Source: Flavobacterium hydrophilum
GTDB lineage: Bacteria; Bacteroidota; Bacteroidia; Flavobacteriales; Flavobacteriaceae
Length of the DNA stretch: 64,000 bases
NCBI RefSeq assembly: GCF_003202405.1
Contig: NZ_QJHL01000006.1
Coordinates: 167,620 to 231,619, forward strand
Direction: 5' to 3'
Part shown: piece by piece, positions 45,045 through 54,639 of the stretch
Layout: the number at the start of each line of letters is the position of its first letter
How positions within the stretch are numbered: the stretch's first letter is position 1
Translations under genes and position numbers: made by a program
Notes under the pieces: generated by a model
Databases searched by the model: none
What the model was told of the DNA's origin: nothing
The model's input: the letters and a program-made list of their open reading frames with translations, nothing else

Positions 45045-46001
45045 TTACTCTTTTGAAGCAAGATATTCTGATACATTTTTATCAATACGTTGGTCAATAT
45101 TATCAATATCAGCCTTAACGAATTTTTCTCCTAAAATATTCTCGTATAATTCAATATATCTTTCAGATACTGATTCAATGTAAGCATCCGTCATTTCAGG
45201 AATCTGCTGACCTTCCTGTCCCTGAAAACCGTTTTCGATCAACCAGCGTCGTACAAACTCTTTTGATAATTGTTTTTGCTCTTCGCCTTTGTCTTGTCTT
45301 TCCTGATAACCATCTGCATAAAAATAACGGGAAGAATCCGGAGTATGAATTTCGTCAATTAAAACAATAACACCTTCTTTTGTTTTTCCGAATTCGTATT
45401 TAGTATCCACTAAAATCAAACCACGCTCTGCAGCAATTTCTGTTCCTCTTTGAAATAAATCACGTGTGAATTTCTCCAAAACAATATAATCTTCTTCAGA
45501 AACAATTCCTTTTGCAAGAATGTCTTCGCGTGAAATATCTTCATCATGTGAACCATTATCAGCTTTTGTAGTTGGTGTAATAATTGGTTCAGGGAATTTA
45601 TCATTTTCTTTTAAGCCTTCTGCCATAGATACTCCACAGATCTGTTTTCTTCCTGCAGCATATTCTCTCGCAGCATGTCCTGAAAGGTAACCGCGAATTA
45701 CCATTTCTACTTTAAAAGGCTCGCACAAATGCCCAACAGCAACGTTTGGATCCGGAGTTGCAATCAGCCAGTTCGGAACAATATCTTCAGTCAATTCCAT
45801 AAATCGTGTAGCAATCTGATTTAAGATTTGCCCTTTGTACGGAATTCCTTTTGGTAAAACCACATCAAATGCCGAAAGCCTGTCAGTAGCGACCATTACT
45901 AAAAGTTCATCATTAATATTATAAACTTCTCTAACTTTTCCGCGGTAAACTGATTTCTGGTTTTGGAAATTAAAATTTGTGGTTGTGATTGTATTGCTCA
46001 T
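45045..46001 (-). CDS. purC: phosphoribosylaminoimidazole-succinocarboxamide synthase
   Basis: A 318-residue SAICAR synthase of purine biosynthesis, joining CAIR and aspartate with ATP. It shows YRGKVREVYNINDELLVMVA, TDRLSAFDVVLPKGIPYKG, VEMVIRGYLSGHAAREYAAG and IVLIDEIHTPDSSRYFYADG. Length matches the longer (about 300-residue) SAICAR synthase type. GH26 follows 29 bp downstream. No purine riboswitch or PUR box is evident upstream. Confidence 0.96.
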   Translation of the reverse strand: MSNTITTTNFNFQNQKSVYRGKVREVYNINDELLVMVATDRLSAFDVVLPKGIPYKGQILNQIATRFMELTEDIVPNWLIATPDPNVAVGHLCEPFKVEMVIRGYLSGHAAREYAAGRKQICGVSMAEGLKENDKFPEPIITPTTKADNGSHDEDISREDILAKGIVSEEDYIVLEKFTRDLFQRGTEIAAERGLILVDTKYEFGKTKEGVIVLIDEIHTPDSSRYFYADGYQERQDKGEEQKQLSKEFVRRWLIENGFQGQEGQQIPEMTDAYIESVSERYIELYENILGEKFVKADIDNIDQRIDKNVSEYLASKE

Positions 46002-46109
46002 TTTCCTTGGTTGTATTGTTTTATAAATGCAAATTTAAAATTATTTCACATAGTTACACCATTAAACGGATTAGATAAATTAGAAATCGTATTAAAATTC
46101 AAATAAAAA

Positions 46110-46138
46110 AAATCCCTGAGTTAGTATTTCAGGGATTT
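46110..46138 (-). terminator. terminator of the HAD phosphatase gene
   Basis: A 10-bp stem AAATCCCTGA/TCAGGGATTT (46110-46119 with 46129-46138). On the minus strand it is followed by eight T. It is 21 bp past the stop. Confidence 0.85.
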
Positions 46139-46158
46139 AAAGTTCTAAATTATATAAA

Positions 46159-46989
46159 TTAGCTTGAAGCCAATTCTTTATCAAGTATTTTTGACGCAAT
46201 ATATCTCGCCACACCATCTTCGGCATTGGTTTTTATAACTTCCAAATCGGGCAAAGTTTCTTTCAATAAAGCCGGAGCATTTCCCATGATTAAGCCTTTT
46301 CCTGCCGCTGATAACATCTGAACATCGTTGAATCCATCTCCAAAACATACAGCTTCTTTCAATGTAAAGCCTTCTTTTTCAAGAGCCCTCTCAATAGCTA
46401 CCGCCTTATCAATTGACTTATCCATAAATTCCAGACAAGTTGGCAAGCTAAATGCATGATGTAAATGTTCTGAAGAATTTGCCAGAACAGCATCTTTTAA
46501 TTTCACTAATTTTTCATGGTTATCACACGAAAAGAAAATTTTAATAGCTCCAAAATCTTCCAATGTTTTATAATCAACTAATTCGGGATGATATTTTAAT
46601 TCAGCCTGAAAAGCATTTAGTTTTTCGCTCACTTTATTGGTTTGCCAAACATTCTCTTTGAATAAAACTACTGTAATTTCAGGATCAATTTCAACATTCA
46701 AAGCTGCTTTTACAACATCACTGTCTAAATTAAAAGAAAACAATTCTTCTTTTTCCGGCGAATGAATTCTGGCTCCGTTTGAACTTACTAAATAAACAGG
46801 GACTTCAAGCGTTTCGATAATAGCCATCGCATCAAGATGATGGCGTCCTGTTGCTACAACAATAAGATAATTTTGATTGTGAAGTTCCTGAAAAATGGAT
46901 TTGGTGTAATCTGAAATTCGGTGTTGAGGGTTGAGTAAAGTACCGTCTAAATCGCTTACTACAACTTTTATATTTTTAAGCTTAGTCAT
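46159..46989 (-). CDS. Cof-type HAD-family phosphatase
   Basis: A 276-residue cytosolic HAD hydrolase of the Cof subfamily (HAD IIB), which usually dephosphorylates sugar phosphates or flavin precursors. Motif I is VVVSDLDGTLL, motif II is IVVATGRHH, and motif III/IV is VCFGDGFNDVQMLSAAGKG and MGNA. I start at the ATG complementary to 46987-46989 (MTKLKNIKVV), because the 19 extra residues from an upstream ATG at 47046 have no family match. The substrate cannot be inferred. Confidence 0.92.
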   Translation of the reverse strand: MTKLKNIKVVVSDLDGTLLNPQHRISDYTKSIFQELHNQNYLIVVATGRHHLDAMAIIETLEVPVYLVSSNGARIHSPEKEELFSFNLDSDVVKAALNVEIDPEITVVLFKENVWQTNKVSEKLNAFQAELKYHPELVDYKTLEDFGAIKIFFSCDNHEKLVKLKDAVLANSSEHLHHAFSLPTCLEFMDKSIDKAVAIERALEKEGFTLKEAVCFGDGFNDVQMLSAAGKGLIMGNAPALLKETLPDLEVIKTNAEDGVARYIASKILDKELASS

Positions 46990-47149
46990 ATTAATAATCA
47001 AATATTTATGAAGTGCAAATTTACCGCTTTCTGGCGGGAAGAACAAAGTTTAAATGATTCTAAAGCCCGAATTAAGGGAAGTTTATTATTTATTTAACTA
47101 TTTGCTTATCTAAGTATAAGTTTTACGATACTGATTTTAAATCATATTT

Positions 47150-50100
47150 TCATTCCTTTTTTTTCTTTAAATAATCAGAAGGAGATATTTTGTAATATTC
47201 CTTAAAGCAGGTGCTAAAATATCCTGCACCATTAAATCCGACTTTATAAGCAATGTTTGCGATATCAGTTTCACCTGCATCCAGAAATTGTTTTGCTCTT
47301 TTTAAACGAAGTTCGCTGACAAATTCTACCGGCGTTATATTGGTAAGGCTTTTAAATTTTCTGTAAAAGGTCACCCTTGACATATTTAGTGTTTTTGCAA
47401 TAACATCAATATTAAATTTCGGATCATTCAGGCTATTTTCTACTAAAGTTATAATGTCTTTTAAAAACTGCTGATCCTTGGTTGTAATGACAATTTCCCC
47501 AGGATTCAGCTCAATCTTTTTTGCATCATTTTGTAGACTATCAAAAATTTTCTTTCTGAATTTTATTAAATTTTGGACAGAAGCAATTAGAAAATCTGTT
47601 TCAAAAGGTTTTGTAATATAATAATCTGCCCCATAATTCAATCCTTCAATTTTACTTTCAACAGATGATTTTGCCGTTAATAAAATTACCGGAATATGGC
47701 TGGTTTCTGTTGTGTTTTTAATTTTGTCTAATAATTCTATACCATCCATTTCAGGCATCATAATATCACTGATTATTAAATCCGGAAGTTTATCTGTCGC
47801 AATAAGCAAACCTTGCTTCCCGTTTTCAGCTTCCAAAATTTGGAAGAAACGCTGTAATTGGTTTTTTAAAAATTTCCTTAATTCAGGGTTATCTTCTACA
47901 ATAAGAACCAAAGGGAGTTTTGAGTTACTTTCCTGAAGCTGATTTTCATCACTTTGTTCATCAATAACGAAATGTTTTTCTAATTTTTCTTCAGCAAAAT
48001 TTGGTATAGCAGGGGGATTGGTTTTTAAAATTTTATTGCTTAAATCTATTTCTATGCAAACAGTCAGACCTTTATAATCATTATTAATGGCATAGATAGT
48101 GCCCTGATGTAATTGTATATATTCCCTGCAAAGCGCAAGGCCAATTCCAGTGCCGACATTTTTATTTTTATCGGTATTGGTTTCATAATAAAGTTTAAAA
48201 ATATCCTCCAATTTATTTTCTTCTACACCAACACCCTGGTCAATAACATTAATTTTTAGAAGGTTATTATTTTCGACTTTTAATTCGATTATGATGCTAC
48301 TGTTATTAGGAGAAAATTTAATAGCATTCGATAATAAATTATAGATTACAATATCCATTTTTGCTCTGTCGAGATTTACAATAAGCTTTTCAGAGCCGGA
48401 TTGGGCTTTAATTTTGATATTTTTCTCGTGTGCTGCCTGAGAAAATAAAGAAATGATTTCATTTACAAATGGTATAAGTTCTATAGATTCAACATGAAGT
48501 GTTTCATTGCCGCTTTGGACTTTTCTAAAATCAAGCAATTGATTTACAAATCGCACCAATCGATTCGTGTTTTTTCTCACAGTTTCTATATATTCACTGC
48601 CTAACGGACTAAATTCTTCATTTTTAGCAATTTCTTCCAGAGGATTAACTATTAGCGTAAGTGGTGTCCTTAATTCATGAGAAATATTGGTGAAAAAGCT
48701 TAATTTTAGTTCGGTCATTTTTTGTTCTACAACAACCTTATTTCTTAATCGAATCATTGAATAGGCAATTCTCCTTGAAATTTCCAGTATAACAAGAATC
48801 AAAACTGCATACACAAAATAAGCCCAATTGGTTTTCCAAAATGGAGGAGTAATAGTGAAGGATAATTTTTTGCCCGGTGTATTGGTGTACAAATCGGTAT
48901 TTAAACATTTCACTTCGAATTCGTAGTCTCCCGGATCTAAATTTGTAAAGGTTGCTTTTTTCTGATTTTTCACCTGATGCCAGGTGTCATCAAGACCTTT
49001 TAATCTGTAGGCGTATAATTGTTTATTATTGGATTTATAATCTAAAACGGTATAATAAATACTAACCGTATTGTGCAGATGATCTAATTCGATTTTGTTA
49101 TTATAATTTATATCTAATTTTAAAGGTAATTCTGCCGATTTTACATTCGAAATTTTATTGTTTATTTCAAAATTTGTAAAAACCATTTTTGCATGATTCT
49201 CCTGGGGTTCAATTTTTCCAGGATCAAAATTTAAGTAACCATTAGTACATCCAAAAATCAAATTGCCATTTTGCAGTTTTAAACCAGATGATTCTGAAAA
49301 TCGGGTTTTAAGCAAGCCGTCATAAGAATCATAGTTTTTAAAGGTTTGGCTGGACAAATTAAATTTTGAGATACCATTTTCAGTCGCCAGCCATAAGTTT
49401 TTATAATCATCTTCAGCCATGCTCAGGATAAAATCACTTGGGAGACCATTTTTTTTTGTGAAATTTTTGAATTTTAAACGATGATTTTTTTCAATGGCCA
49501 GATTAAGTCCGCCTCCGGCTGTTGAAAGCCATATTTTGCCATTTGAATCAGTAAACATAAACAAGACATCATTACTATTTAGGCTGAATTTGTCTGTGGA
49601 ACTTTTTGTGTATCTTGAAAATTTTAATTGATCTGCTTCGTAATTATCCGGATCAAAAGTTACTAATCCGTTTGTTGTGGCTATCCAGATTTCACCCTTA
49701 TATCCTTGTATCAGGTATCTGACCTTGCTGGACTCTTCATAAGGATAATTCCGGAATTGATGTTTAAAACTCAATTCTCCATTGTTTTCCTCCAGTAAAT
49801 TTATTCCATGTTCGAAAGTTCCCACCCAAATGCGTCCTTTTTTATCTTCTAAAACAGAGTAAATCAAATCACTGCTTATACTTTTAGGATTACTTTTATC
49901 TGCTTTAAATTGTTGTAATGTATATTGAGAATTTTGAACATTAACAGGTGTTGCTTTGTATAAACCTTTTCCTTTTGTACCTAACCATATATTTCCTTTT
50001 GAATCTCCAACAATGGTATATATCAGACCAATATCCTCTGCTTTAAAATTTACAAACAGATTTTTTAATTCCTGATTGTTCTGATACACTTTTAATTTTC

Positions 50101-51496
50101 CTGCTTTTGAAGCAATCCATAATCTGTTTTTCTTATCGTTATAAATCGCTCTGACTTCATTTTCGAGTTTATTAGTGGTATTACGGACTAAAAACTTTTG
50201 CTGAAAAATATTTTTTTGAAGGATAATTTTATGAATACCCCCGTCATTGGTACTGATCCAGAGAATTCCCGAACGGTCGAAATAAGAACTGGATATGATA
50301 TTTGAAAATTTCTGATCCTGGTCTCCGGGTTTATTAAAAAAGTAATCTAAAGAATTTGTTTTTTGATTGTAATATCCAAAACCACCACCTTTTAATTTGA
50401 CCCACACTCTATTAAAATTATCTTCAAAAACGCCAAAACTGTTTTTTAGCTGAATAATAGAAACATCTGCTTGTTGAGAAAAAAACTGAATACTTTTAGT
50501 TTTTGGATTAACCATTAAAACTCCTTTTTTATTGGGTTCAATCCACAAATTTTCTTGCTTATCCTGATAAATTTTATAAATAGGATCATTAGAAATTCTA
50601 AGTTTAGAGTCAATTTTTTGTATCGCAGTATTGAAGGTAATCAATTCACCGGAAGAAGAAGTCAGGAATAGTAAATCCTCATTATTAGATTTTATAATGG
50701 AGTTTATACTTTTTTCGCTAATCGTTGTTTTCGAATATTTTTTACTGTTTTTATTATAACAAATCAGTTCCCCATTACTCGTACCAAACCAAATCGTATT
50801 TTCTTGTGTAAAGAAAGACGTTATATTATTGTTTCGTATTATATTTTGACTTTTGTAATTTTGATTTTCAGATTGGGTTATCCTGTCTACACCCTTGTCA
50901 GAACCAATCCAGAGAGTGTTTCTTTTATCCGAAAAAACAAAGTTTAAATTGTTAGAAGTAATAGCAAAATTGTTTTTTAAGTGTTGTTCAAAATGGGTGA
51001 TTTTAATTTGGTCATCACTCATTTTTTGTGCCAGGTAGATCCCTTTCTTTACAGTAGTCAGCCAAACGTTTCCATTAGGAGTTGGAATAATATTATCAAA
51101 TTCAATTTTATTTGTGCCAATTTTATTTGCTATAGAAAGAAAGGATTCAGTTTTTTTATCAAATCTGTAAATCTGATCATCATAAGCTTTAAGCCAAATG
51201 TATCCGAAAACATCTTCCTTAATTAAATCGATTCGGTTATTACCTAAAGTGTTATGATCTCCTGCTGTTGCTTTGTAGGTGATGAAATTTTTTCCATCAA
51301 ATCTGTTGATTCCATCCCATGTTGCAAACCACATAAAATCATCTTTTCCTTTTATGATGTCCCTGATTACATCATGAGAAAGGCCATCTTCAGTAGAGTA
51401 ATTTTCTATTTTGCATTTTATTTGAGCTTCTGAATTATTTGTGAAAGCAATAAATAAAAGACTGGTAAAAAAGTAAAAAAATAAAGTTTTATTCAT
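47150..51496 (-). CDS. hybrid two-component system sensor-regulator (HTCS)
   Basis: 1448 residues combining sensor and transcription factor. Signal peptide about 1-24; periplasmic two-component propeller repeats about 30-770 (DFMWFATWDGINRFDG, GRIWVGTFEHGINLLEENNG, NLWLATENGISKF); Y_Y_Y domain about 800-885; one transmembrane helix about 893-915. The H-box SFFTNISHELRTPLTLI has His at about 940, then HATPase (DQGVGVEENKLEDIFKLYYE, GTGIGLALC). The receiver has VLIVEDNPELR and Asp about 1244 in IISDIMMPEMDG. A C-terminal AraC helix-turn-helix (FYRKFKSLTNITPVEFV, IAYKVGFNGAGYFSTCFKEY) completes it. HTCSs sense oligosaccharides; the divergent pectin esterases suggest a pectic ligand. Confidence 0.96.
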   Translation of the reverse strand: MNKTLFFYFFTSLLFIAFTNNSEAQIKCKIENYSTEDGLSHDVIRDIIKGKDDFMWFATWDGINRFDGKNFITYKATAGDHNTLGNNRIDLIKEDVFGYIWLKAYDDQIYRFDKKTESFLSIANKIGTNKIEFDNIIPTPNGNVWLTTVKKGIYLAQKMSDDQIKITHFEQHLKNNFAITSNNLNFVFSDKRNTLWIGSDKGVDRITQSENQNYKSQNIIRNNNITSFFTQENTIWFGTSNGELICYNKNSKKYSKTTISEKSINSIIKSNNEDLLFLTSSSGELITFNTAIQKIDSKLRISNDPIYKIYQDKQENLWIEPNKKGVLMVNPKTKSIQFFSQQADVSIIQLKNSFGVFEDNFNRVWVKLKGGGFGYYNQKTNSLDYFFNKPGDQDQKFSNIISSSYFDRSGILWISTNDGGIHKIILQKNIFQQKFLVRNTTNKLENEVRAIYNDKKNRLWIASKAGKLKVYQNNQELKNLFVNFKAEDIGLIYTIVGDSKGNIWLGTKGKGLYKATPVNVQNSQYTLQQFKADKSNPKSISSDLIYSVLEDKKGRIWVGTFEHGINLLEENNGELSFKHQFRNYPYEESSKVRYLIQGYKGEIWIATTNGLVTFDPDNYEADQLKFSRYTKSSTDKFSLNSNDVLFMFTDSNGKIWLSTAGGGLNLAIEKNHRLKFKNFTKKNGLPSDFILSMAEDDYKNLWLATENGISKFNLSSQTFKNYDSYDGLLKTRFSESSGLKLQNGNLIFGCTNGYLNFDPGKIEPQENHAKMVFTNFEINNKISNVKSAELPLKLDINYNNKIELDHLHNTVSIYYTVLDYKSNNKQLYAYRLKGLDDTWHQVKNQKKATFTNLDPGDYEFEVKCLNTDLYTNTPGKKLSFTITPPFWKTNWAYFVYAVLILVILEISRRIAYSMIRLRNKVVVEQKMTELKLSFFTNISHELRTPLTLIVNPLEEIAKNEEFSPLGSEYIETVRKNTNRLVRFVNQLLDFRKVQSGNETLHVESIELIPFVNEIISLFSQAAHEKNIKIKAQSGSEKLIVNLDRAKMDIVIYNLLSNAIKFSPNNSSIIIELKVENNNLLKINVIDQGVGVEENKLEDIFKLYYETNTDKNKNVGTGIGLALCREYIQLHQGTIYAINNDYKGLTVCIEIDLSNKILKTNPPAIPNFAEEKLEKHFVIDEQSDENQLQESNSKLPLVLIVEDNPELRKFLKNQLQRFFQILEAENGKQGLLIATDKLPDLIISDIMMPEMDGIELLDKIKNTTETSHIPVILLTAKSSVESKIEGLNYGADYYITKPFETDFLIASVQNLIKFRKKIFDSLQNDAKKIELNPGEIVITTKDQQFLKDIITLVENSLNDPKFNIDVIAKTLNMSRVTFYRKFKSLTNITPVEFVSELRLKRAKQFLDAGETDIANIAYKVGFNGAGYFSTCFKEYYKISPSDYLKKKKE

Positions 51497-51835
51497 TCAG
51501 TAATTTCTGTTTTGATGATTTAGTATTATCAGCTTTTAAGATCTGTTTTTTATCTACGAAATCGTTTTCTAATCATTATTCGAAAATAGTACATTTAGAA
51601 GCAGATAATATTCATTTTAAACTAATAAATGGGTTTAATGAACAAAAATTGAAAGTAAATGCACAAAAATTGAAATCCGTTCCTGTTTTATTAAAATAAT
51701 TTTGGCGAGATATAATTGTTGATTGATTAAAAATTTAGCATTAAAAATATTGCATTGCTATTTTATATCCGATAAATATAAAAATTTATTCTGTTTTAAC
51801 TTTCAATTACTATTTACTAACTCAACCAAACTTTT
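51497..51835. other. 339-bp divergent control region of the pectin locus
   Basis: No ORF. It separates the HTCS gene (minus) from the CE8 gene (plus) and contains the direct repeat described at 51642-51675. No full TTG/TAnnTTTG promoter is evident, consistent with activator dependence (inference). Confidence 0.6.
51642..51675. promoter_or_regulatory. putative HTCS/AraC operator: 13-bp direct repeat at 21-bp spacing
   Basis: ACAAAAATTGAAA occurs perfectly at 51642-51654 and 51663-51675, exactly 21 bp apart (two helical turns), 161 bp upstream of the CE8 ATG. Tandem half-sites in direct orientation at two-turn spacing are how AraC-family proteins usually bind. Its place next to an AraC-domain HTCS makes an operator the best reading. 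Confidence 0.6.
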
Positions 51836-54562
51836 ATGAAGAAACTCGACTTTTTTATCCTATTTATTATAGGTTTCTTATCAATTAATTTATCTATTGC
51901 ACAAAATTTTAGTCCGGACATTATTGTTGATATCAACGGAACCGGAAATTTTACTTCTATCCAGGCGGCATTTGATGCAGCACCAGCAGGTACACCTACC
52001 ATTATTTATGTCAAAAGAGGTTTATATGATAAGGAAAAATTACTCGTTCCTGCCAATAAAACCAATATTACTTTGATTGGAGAAAGCAGGGAAGAAACCA
52101 TTATTTCTTATGATATTTATAACTGTAATGATGGCGGAGATGGTTTATGTCCGGATGCTAAGGTTGCACTATGGGGCAGCAATACTAATTTAATTAGAAC
52201 AGCGGCAACACTTACGATCATGGCAAATGATTTCAGGGCAGAAAACATTACGATTAGAAATACCGCCGGGCCCGTAGGACAGGCTCAGGCTATTACGCTG
52301 CAGGCTGACCGAAATGTATTTGTAAATTGTGACATAGCAGCTTATCAGGATACTATTTATTTTTGGACAGCCGAAACTTCACGCGCTTATTTTAAATCCT
52401 GTATGATTCTAGGCCGTACCGATTACATTTATGGTCGTGGAATAGGTGTTTTTGATCAATGTGAGATTAGAAGTTACGGAGGAGCATGGATCACAGCACC
52501 TTCAACTGAAGCTTCGCAAACATATGGCTTTGTATTTTATAAATGTAATTTGACCTATCAGCCTAATAGCCCAAGAAATGGCGATGATGGCGTAAAAATT
52601 AAATTCGGACGTCCATGGCATGAATATCCCAAAGTAGCGTGGCTGTATTGTTCAATGCCTGCAGAAATTGATCCTTTAGGCTGGGGTGATAAATGGAACA
52701 TGACTTACTCTGATACAGATACCAGACTTCATTTATACGAATGGATGAATACAGGTCCCGGAGCTGATATGAGTGGAAGGGCAAATTGGGCAGGACTTAG
52801 AGCCATGATGGATCAGGCAGAAGCGAATTTATACGAGCCAAAAATTGTTTTGGCAGGTTCAGATAATTGGGATCCCACTGCTATCGCTCCAACTGTAACA
52901 GTTTTCAACTGGGACGGAGGTGCTGCAAATACAGGTTGGCTTGAAGCTGACAATTGGAATCCAAACGGGCTTCCGGCAGTTTCAGAAGTTGCAAATGTAG
53001 ATGGCAATTTTACAATAAATGCAAATGGAGGAAATTTTGCTTCAGATTTGAATTTACTGAATGGAGCTACTATTGATGTTTCGACAAATAGCTCAGCAAC
53101 TTTATTAACACTTAATCAGGCTGCTATTTCATCTTCAGCCACTGCTTCATTATCCGGAAATATCAAAACTAAAGGAACAGTAAATATCAATGTATCGGGA
53201 AATCTGAATATCAATGCTATTTTAAGCGGTGTGCATCAAATTACAAAAACAGGCAACGGTATCGCTCAGTTCAATAACAATAACTCAGGTTATAGCGGGA
53301 ATTTAGTGATTGAAGGAGGTGATTTACAAGGCAAAGTTGCAAACTCATTAGGAAATTCAGCTAAAATAACGGTAAAAACTAATGGGAAATTAACAATAGA
53401 TGTCAGTAATGCTGTTCAGCCAAAAACAGCGCTTTATACAGAAGGATCAGCATCTATAGTACTTAATAAGGATATTACAATTAACGAATGGTATAACAAT
53501 GGTATTTTACAGCCTATTGGTATTTACGATGCTGCCACAAATGCTGCTACTATCAGCGGGACAGGTAAGATAATCATTGGAAGACCAAGTGAATTTGTTT
53601 TTTTGGGTGGACTTTGGGATGATGTAAGTAAATACTCGCCGGCTTTGCTTCCAAAAGCAGGAGAAAAAGTCAACATAAACAGTGGAATAACAATTGAAAC
53701 GACTCTTTCACAATTTGAGGGCGATTTGTATGTAAAAACAGGCGGAACAATTCGTTTACGACAAACAAAAGATTCAAAATGTTTAGGTCCTGTAAGAATG
53801 TCTCAGGGAAGCATAATTACTTATGCAACAAGTGGTACAGGTATGTATTTAAATGCTTCAATCATTACAGAAGGTGATGTTTCTCTTACGATGAGCAGTA
53901 ATAATGTGGCTGGAAATACAATGGATTTACCGGGAACATTTACCGGTTCAAATAAAGTAATTGTACGTAACATCAGGGATTTTGCCAGTACAGCAACTGC
54001 AAAACTGGGAGGAGACAACAGTAATTTTACAGGAATATGGGATTTGACACTTGCTGCTGCTAATGCCGGAGGTTCAGCGGCAATTAACGGAACCGTTGAA
54101 AATGCTTTTGGAAAAGCGACAATCAATTTGGCAGCAACCAATAAAGCTGTTTTTAATCATGCAAAATGTGCTGGAGATGAATTAAACATGAATATTACCG
54201 GATCAGCTTCTGCAGTATTAAACACGGCCGTTACTGTTAAAAAATTTACTTTAAATGGTATCCTCCTTGCAGATGGTACATATTCTGCAACTACACACCC
54301 GGGTTTACTTACAGGCACAGGCTCAATTATTGTTAATTCTGCAAGTTTAGGTTTGAATGAAAATGTTTTTTTACAAGATAACGGAATGCTGAAAGTAAAT
54401 GGCGTAATTGAAAACCTTGATGTTTACTCTCTTGCAGGACAACGCGTTTATCATACAAAAGCTACTGCTGAAATTGATTTAAACGGACTGAAAACCGGAA
54501 TCTATATTGTTCGCTATAAAATTAATGGCAAACAAGGAGCTGTTAAGGTGTATAAAAGATAA
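51836..54562 (+). CDS. CE8 pectinesterase with repeat-rich region and T9SS type A sorting domain
   Basis: 908 residues with a signal peptide (...LSINLSIAQ). The CE8 right-handed beta-helix (about 30-345) has the family motifs: FTSIQAAFDAAP, ITLQADRNVFVNCDIAAYQD with catalytic Gln and Asp, GRTDYIYGRG with the second Asp, and FGRPWHE with the Arg. It removes methyl groups from pectin. From about 355 to 830 the chain is low in charge with repeated Gly/Asn/Thr strand segments (ITKTGNGIAQFNNNNSGYSG, GDLQGKVANSLGNSAKITVK) like passenger-associated repeats. The last 75 residues (VNGVIENLDVYSLAGQRVYH, GLKTGIYIVRYKING) form a T9SS type A tail. Confidence 0.94.
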   Translation: MKKLDFFILFIIGFLSINLSIAQNFSPDIIVDINGTGNFTSIQAAFDAAPAGTPTIIYVKRGLYDKEKLLVPANKTNITLIGESREETIISYDIYNCNDGGDGLCPDAKVALWGSNTNLIRTAATLTIMANDFRAENITIRNTAGPVGQAQAITLQADRNVFVNCDIAAYQDTIYFWTAETSRAYFKSCMILGRTDYIYGRGIGVFDQCEIRSYGGAWITAPSTEASQTYGFVFYKCNLTYQPNSPRNGDDGVKIKFGRPWHEYPKVAWLYCSMPAEIDPLGWGDKWNMTYSDTDTRLHLYEWMNTGPGADMSGRANWAGLRAMMDQAEANLYEPKIVLAGSDNWDPTAIAPTVTVFNWDGGAANTGWLEADNWNPNGLPAVSEVANVDGNFTINANGGNFASDLNLLNGATIDVSTNSSATLLTLNQAAISSSATASLSGNIKTKGTVNINVSGNLNINAILSGVHQITKTGNGIAQFNNNNSGYSGNLVIEGGDLQGKVANSLGNSAKITVKTNGKLTIDVSNAVQPKTALYTEGSASIVLNKDITINEWYNNGILQPIGIYDAATNAATISGTGKIIIGRPSEFVFLGGLWDDVSKYSPALLPKAGEKVNINSGITIETTLSQFEGDLYVKTGGTIRLRQTKDSKCLGPVRMSQGSIITYATSGTGMYLNASIITEGDVSLTMSSNNVAGNTMDLPGTFTGSNKVIVRNIRDFASTATAKLGGDNSNFTGIWDLTLAAANAGGSAAINGTVENAFGKATINLAATNKAVFNHAKCAGDELNMNITGSASAVLNTAVTVKKFTLNGILLADGTYSATTHPGLLTGTGSIIVNSASLGLNENVFLQDNGMLKVNGVIENLDVYSLAGQRVYHTKATAEIDLNGLKTGIYIVRYKINGKQGAVKVYKR

Positions 54563-54639
54563 TACAATCCTTTCTCAATAAATACCACAAAGTATATGTC
54601 TGTTCATGTACCACAATTTATATAAAATAAAATCCAAAA

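Noticed and set aside
46990..47046. Upstream ATG adding 19 residues to the HAD phosphatase
   Set aside because: The extension (MFFPPESGKFALHKYL...) is not part of the HAD fold; the DLDGTLL motif is correctly placed from the ATG at 46989.
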